Of a stretch of DNA of 7,513 nt, positions 5,295 through 7,513 are shown in pieces. The notes beneath the pieces are model-generated. The model was not told the origin of the DNA. It saw only the letters and a list, made by a program, of their open reading frames with translations, and did no database searches. Numbering within the stretch: position 1 is the first letter of the stretch; the number at the start of each line of letters is the position of its first letter. Made by a program: the position numbers and the translations under genes. This DNA is from an uncultured Clostridia bacterium (lineage in GTDB: Bacteria; Bacillota; Clostridia; Christensenellales; Borkfalkiaceae), in NCBI GenBank assembly GCA_947629605.1, contig CANREK010000056.1:1-7513 (forward strand). The letters run 5' to 3'.

Positions 5295-5530
5295 CCGTTC
5301 CAAATAGCGTCATCCTGAGAGTAGTCGAAGGATCCGCCTTATTCTCGCTGCCCCTTGTAGGGGAAGTCCCCCGAAGGGGGAAAGGGGTTTCAAAACCCCT
5401 CAGTCACCTATGGTGACAGCTCCCCTACACCACCCCACAAAAATACCGCGTCTTTTTGTGGGGACCCCGAGGGGCGCCAAGGGAAAGCGGTGATGGTTCG
5501 ACGGAGCTCACCATGACGCTATCGGAATGG
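5295..5530. repeat. Composite palindromic element with terminal inverted repeats (core, copy C, interrupted)
   Basis: The termini 5295-5313 and 5513-5530 are related as inverted repeats (CCGTTCC..ATAGCGTCAT against its complement). The core holds the ATCCT...AGGAT hairpin (5312-5333) and the ATGGT...ACCAT hairpin (5493-5514). Between them, where copies A and B have only about 20 bp, this copy carries about 150 bp of different hairpin-forming sequence (about 5344-5488). Confidence 0.7.
5344..5488. repeat. Nested insert with cloverleaf-forming sequence
   Basis: A 9-bp closing stem TGTAGGGGA/TCCCCTACA (5356-5364 with 5421-5429) encloses three hairpins: TCCCCC/GGGGGA (5367-5381), AGGGGTTT/AAACCCCT (5383-5400) and GTCACC/GGTGAC (5403-5417). 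Next comes a separate perfect 11-bp hairpin CCCCACAAAAA/TTTTTGTGGGG (5433-5463). The insert ends in GGGCGCCAAGGGAA.GCGGTGA (5472-5493), repeated directly at 5604-5625. No tRNA features are present. Confidence 0.65.
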
Positions 5531-5540
5531 TCCGTATTCG

Positions 5541-5606
5541 CCCCGCGAGATTCTTCGGGTCAAGTCCCGTACTCTTTACGGCCCTACGGGCTCAGAATGA
5601 CGCGGG
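5541..5606 (-). repeat. Palindromic hairpin module, ATTCT type
   Basis: ATTCT (5550-5554) pairs with AGAAT (5594-5598). The flanks CCCCGCGAG and GACGCGGG and the inner CCCGTACTCTTTA are the reverse complement of the module at 3852-3912. Confidence 0.75.
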
Positions 5607-5619
5607 CGCCAAGGGAATG

Positions 5620-5658
5620 CGGTGACCCACCCCCTTAGTCCCCCTCCCACGGAGGGGC
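5620..5658 (+). repeat. C-rich GGTGACCC module
   Basis: CGGTGACCCACCCCC..TCCCCCTCCC..GGAGGGGC, one copy of the module found once in each repeat block. Confidence 0.7.
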
Positions 5659-5686
5659 AAAAAGGAACCCCCTCCCGAGGAGGGGG
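5659..5686 (-). terminator. Likely intrinsic terminator of the ruvX-queH operon
   Basis: On the minus strand, read after the queH stop, CCCCCTCC and GGAGGGGG form an 8-bp GC stem with a 3-nt loop, followed by TTCC and TTTTT. It lies 28 nt after the end of queH. It is built from repeat sequence, so a repeat may have taken over the terminator role. Confidence 0.55.
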
Positions 5687-5714
5687 GTAGGGGGGTGGGC
5701 AACGGTCATCACGC

Positions 5715-6305
5715 TCAACTTCTCTTCGAATATTCACAACCGCAGTAGTTTTGGCGGTATAAGTCGTATTTTTTGGAGAGTTCGATGGAGTGCAAATAGC
5801 CGTTCCGCTTCTTGAAGTCGGAGGGAAGATAGCGTACGCCGTACTTCTCTTCGAGGGCGAAGCCGATGGCATTGAGCGCCTCGCTGTCTTTGAGGGGGGA
5901 GACGGTGAGCGTCGTGCCGAAAAAGTCATATCCCCTCTTCTTTGCCTCCTGCGCCGTGCGCTCCAAGCGGAGAAGATAGCATCGCTTGCACCTCGCGCCG
6001 CCCTCGGGCTCATTTTCATACCCCTTGGCGATCGCCTCGAATGCCTCTTTCTCGTAGTCGCAGTCGAGAAGGTCCGCCGCCCCCGTCTCTTTGAGGAGCC
6101 GTATCTGCTCATTTTTTCGGTGAAGATACTCCGCCTCGCTGTCGAGATTGGGGTTAAAGTAAAAGACGGTCGTCCTGAAAATCGGGGCGACCTGCGTGAG
6201 ACAATAGCTCGAACAGGGCGCACAGCAACTGTGGAGAAGCAGCCGCTTCCCCGCGCTCACGCTCAAAATGTCGAGCATCTCTTTGTCGTAATTTCTCCTG
6301 TTCAT
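5715..6305 (-). CDS. queH: Epoxyqueuosine reductase QueH
   Basis: QueH reduces epoxyqueuosine to queuosine, the last step of the wobble-base modification in tRNAs for Tyr, His, Asn and Asp. It is the non-cobalamin alternative to QueG. The 196-residue protein shows the family cysteine set: LLLHSCCAPCSSYCL (22-36) with C27, C28 and C31; the pair C106 and C109 in GARCKRCYLLR; and C188 and C190 in QNYCGCEYS. These are expected to hold an iron-sulfur cluster and a further metal. FYFNPNLDS (48-56) and DFKKRNGYLHSIELSKKY (163-180) also fit. The start MNRRNYDKEM is typical, but no Shine-Dalgarno site is seen; the ATG lies 11 nt after the upstream stop, which suggests translational coupling with the RuvX-DUF1292 frame. 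Confidence 0.95.
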   Translation of the reverse strand: MNRRNYDKEMLDILSVSAGKRLLLHSCCAPCSSYCLTQVAPIFRTTVFYFNPNLDSEAEYLHRKNEQIRLLKETGAADLLDCDYEKEAFEAIAKGYENEPEGGARCKRCYLLRLERTAQEAKKRGYDFFGTTLTVSPLKDSEALNAIGFALEEKYGVRYLPSDFKKRNGYLHSIELSKKYDLYRQNYCGCEYSKRS

Positions 6306-6316
6306 CGGGAAGAGGC

Positions 6317-6667
6317 TTATTTCTTGTCACCGTCCGCGCCGTCGAGCTCCGCCGCCTCATCCGCATCCTCAAAGTCCTCGTATTGGTTGCAGAATTCGGC
6401 AAAGACCTCGTCCAAAAGGGCGTCGTCGTCGATAGTTTCGAGCTCCTCGTCGTTCTCGCCGCCGACAAGGTGATAGATGACGATCTCGTCGCCGCCGTCC
6501 TCTTCGTCCTCCTCGGCTTCCTCGGCCTCCTGCACGGGGGTCAGAGCGACGTACCATTCTCCCTTGTATTCAAAGGTGAGAAGGTGCTCAAAGGAGAGCT
6601 CCTCGCCCTCTTCGTTGACGAGCGTCACGATGTTGTCGTCGTCGTAGTTGCTGGTTTCCTCTTTCAT
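6317..6667 (-). CDS. DUF1292 protein from internal start (alternative product)
   Basis: The in-frame ATG at 6667 would give a 116-residue DUF1292 protein (yrzB-like) beginning MKEETSNYDDDNIVTL. GAGAGGTGA precedes it with suitable spacing, a near-perfect match to the 16S anti-Shine-Dalgarno. DUF1292 proteins are small acidic proteins of unknown function often encoded next to ruvX. Whether the cell makes the fusion, this shorter product or both cannot be decided from sequence; the strength of the internal site makes the shorter product likely. Confidence 0.65.
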   Translation of the reverse strand: MKEETSNYDDDNIVTLVNEEGEELSFEHLLTFEYKGEWYVALTPVQEAEEAEEDEEDGGDEIVIYHLVGGENDEELETIDDDALLDEVFAEFCNQYEDFEDADEAAELDGADGDKK

Positions 6668-7099
6668 GGTTTCACCTCTCTTTGCAGTTTCAAGATATCG
6701 TTCGAGAATGTAGGCCGCCGCCAAGGAGTCCACATTCTTTTTCTTTTTGTCGCGCTTGGCGCTGATCCCCATCGTTTGCAGATCCCCCCTCGCTTGCAGG
6801 GTGGAGAACCGCTCATCTTCGAGCGACACGGGAATGCCGACGATCTGTTCGAGGGCGGAGACGAACTTCCTCGTCTTTTTGGTCTGGTCGCTCTCGGTGC
6901 CGTCGGCGTTGAGGGGAAGGCCGCAGACGATGCGCTCCGCCCCGTGCGCCTTGGCGATCTTTGCGATCTCTTCCACGTCTCTATGGAAGTCCCCCGTGCG
7001 GAAGTAGGTGTCCGAGGGCATGGCGTATTCGTTGAAGGGGTCGGAGACGGCGACGCCGATGCGCCTGTCGCCGATGTCGAACGCGACGATGTGTTCCAT
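6317..7099 (-). CDS. ruvX: RuvX (YqgF family) nuclease fused in frame to a DUF1292 domain
   Basis: From the ATG at 7099 one open frame of 260 residues runs without a stop. Residues 1-140 are RuvX/YqgF, an RNase H-like nuclease linked to pre-16S rRNA 5' processing: FDIGDRRIGVAVSD (7-20, D8), CGLPLNADGTES (59-70), LEDERFST (93-100) and NVDSLAAAYILERYL (122-136, D124). Residues 145-260 form a DUF1292 domain: DNIVTLVNEEGEELSFEHL (155-173), EYKGEWYVALTPVQ (177-190), an acidic stretch, then DEIVIYHLV (204-212) and a very acidic C-terminus. In other Firmicutes these are separate adjacent genes. A strong Shine-Dalgarno and ATG sit at the junction (M145), so a separate DUF1292 product is likely too. 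The start is set by the RuvX N-terminus and the promoter; further upstream the frame runs into repeat DNA. Confidence 0.85.
   Translation of the reverse strand: MEHIVAFDIGDRRIGVAVSDPFNEYAMPSDTYFRTGDFHRDVEEIAKIAKAHGAERIVCGLPLNADGTESDQTKKTRKFVSALEQIVGIPVSLEDERFSTLQARGDLQTMGISAKRDKKKKNVDSLAAAYILERYLETAKRGETMKEETSNYDDDNIVTLVNEEGEELSFEHLLTFEYKGEWYVALTPVQEAEEAEEDEEDGGDEIVIYHLVGGENDEELETIDDDALLDEVFAEFCNQYEDFEDADEAAELDGADGDKK
6672..6680 (-). promoter_or_regulatory. Internal Shine-Dalgarno at the RuvX/DUF1292 junction
   Basis: On the minus strand this is GAGAGGTGA, 4 nt before the ATG at 6667. The bases also encode the last residues of the RuvX part (KRGE). Its TGA is out of frame with RuvX, so a one-base shift would turn it into a normal RuvX stop. 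Confidence 0.75.
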
Positions 7100-7105
7100 G
7101 TGGGC

Positions 7106-7134
7106 ATTGTAGCACAGTTTCGCCGTTTCGTCAA
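7106..7134 (-). promoter_or_regulatory. Sigma-70-type promoter of ruvX, leaderless geometry
   Basis: On the minus strand TTGACG (7129-7134) is followed after 17 bp by TACAAT (7106-7111), then 6 nt and the ruvX ATG. The layout is exactly that of ruvC. No Shine-Dalgarno sequence precedes the ATG, so the mRNA is expected to begin at or next to the start codon. Confidence 0.8.
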
Positions 7135-7160
7135 CCGTTTTGGAAGGATGTGCACATGCG

Positions 7161-7285
7161 GTCGTTGCCCACCCCCCTACCCGTTGCGACGGCAGGGACC
7201 GTCGCAACCCCTTCGGCGAGGCCACGCCTCATGGAGCGGCGCCCCTCACAGCCCACAGGGCTGTTGAGGAGAATGGCGCCGCTCC
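7161..7285 (-). repeat. Hairpin repeat module, inverted copy of 1811-1930
   Basis: It starts CGTTGCCCACCCCCCTACC, also present on the minus strand after queH (about 5685-5703). It holds a perfect 10-bp hairpin GTTGCGACGG/CCGTCGCAAC (7183-7208), the GAGGC/GCCTC hairpin and a perfect 11-bp stem GGAGCGGCGCC/GGCGCCGCTCC (7233-7243 with 7275-7285) enclosing CAGCCC/GGGCTG. Compared with the other copy, the outer stem has a C-G pair where that one has A-T. Confidence 0.8.
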
Positions 7286-7303
7286 GCCCCTCGGGGGGGG
7301 CAT

Positions 7304-7375
7304 GCGCACGGCATACGCCGTGCGCTCATGCTGAGCGAACGCGAAGCATCCCGTTAAACACACGGAGCAACATGC
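7304..7375 (+). repeat. Hairpin pair module shared with 3777-3845
   Basis: A perfect 9-bp hairpin GCGCACGGC/GCCGTGCGC (7304-7325) is followed by the ATGCT...AGCAT hairpin (7328-7349) and CCCGTTAAACACACGG, AGCAACATGC. Confidence 0.75.
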
Positions 7376-7392
7376 TTCTTGTCCATTTTACT

Positions 7393-7477
7393 CCGCCCGT
7401 TTGCTGGGATTCTTCGGCCCCTGCGGGGCCTCAGAATGAGCGGCTGCGGTGACCCCACCCCCCTCCCACTGAGGGGC
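7393..7477 (-). repeat. ATTCT-type hairpin followed by C-rich module
   Basis: ATTCT (7409-7413) pairs with AGAAT (7433-7437), with a perfect inner stem GGCCCC/GGGGCC. The C-rich GGTGACCC module follows at 7447-7477. The remaining bases to 7513 show no gene. Confidence 0.7.
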
Positions 7478-7513
7478 ATGGGTGGCGCGAGGCAAAAAAA
7501 CAGCGACATATGC

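Noticed and set aside
5356..5429. tRNA gene
   Set aside because: The fold is cloverleaf-like, but there is no anticodon loop, GGTTCRA T-loop or CCA-compatible acceptor end.
7100..7225. 42-residue N-terminal extension of RuvX
   Set aside because: The extension is translated promoter and repeat DNA; RuvX families start at MEHIVAFDIG-like sequence and the promoter places transcription at that ATG.
7150..7452. 100-residue plus-strand frame in the last repeat block
   Set aside because: It consists entirely of repeat modules with no ribosome-binding site or domain.

Overview
The window looks like chromosomal DNA of a fairly GC-rich Clostridia-type Firmicute, possibly from an uncultured gut lineage; the order cannot be fixed from sequence alone. 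The evidence is the gene set: a ruvC-ruvA-ruvB series, a YggS-type PLP protein, QueH-type epoxyqueuosine reductase, RuvX next to a DUF1292 domain, and a zinc-dependent phospholipase C-like protein. Purine-rich Shine-Dalgarno (SD) sites precede some genes and TTGACA/TATAAT-type promoters precede others.

Layout: ruvB (77-1135, minus) and ruvA (1146-1748, minus) are 10 nt apart. Upstream lies a 728-bp repeat-filled gap, then ruvC (2477-2974, minus). A compact 97-bp divergent promoter region separates ruvC from yggS (3072-3749, plus). After a second repeat block (3750-4346) comes a zinc-dependent phospholipase C-like gene (4347-5177, plus). A third block (5178-5714) precedes queH (5715-6305, minus) and, upstream of it, a single frame encoding RuvX followed directly by DUF1292 (6317-7099, minus). 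A fourth repeat block fills 7140-7513.

Function: RuvA, RuvB and RuvC form the Holliday-junction branch-migration and resolution machine. YggS buffers pyridoxal phosphate. QueH completes queuosine in tRNA. RuvX is the YqgF-type nuclease linked to 16S rRNA maturation. These are ordinary housekeeping genes.

The unusual content is of three kinds. First, the four repeat blocks are mosaics of hairpin modules. Fourteen copies of one hairpin carry four different arm sequences, and the two arms always change together. Some modules form larger units with terminal inverted repeats, and one unit appears inverted between blocks. Second, ruvC, ruvX and yggS share one promoter geometry: a -35 box, 17 bp, a TANNNT box, exactly 6 nt, then ATG. 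This predicts leaderless mRNAs; ruvC and ruvX also lack a Shine-Dalgarno site. Third, RuvX and DUF1292 are joined in frame, with a strong internal ribosome-binding site at the junction. No phage, CRISPR, transposase, rRNA or tRNA was seen.
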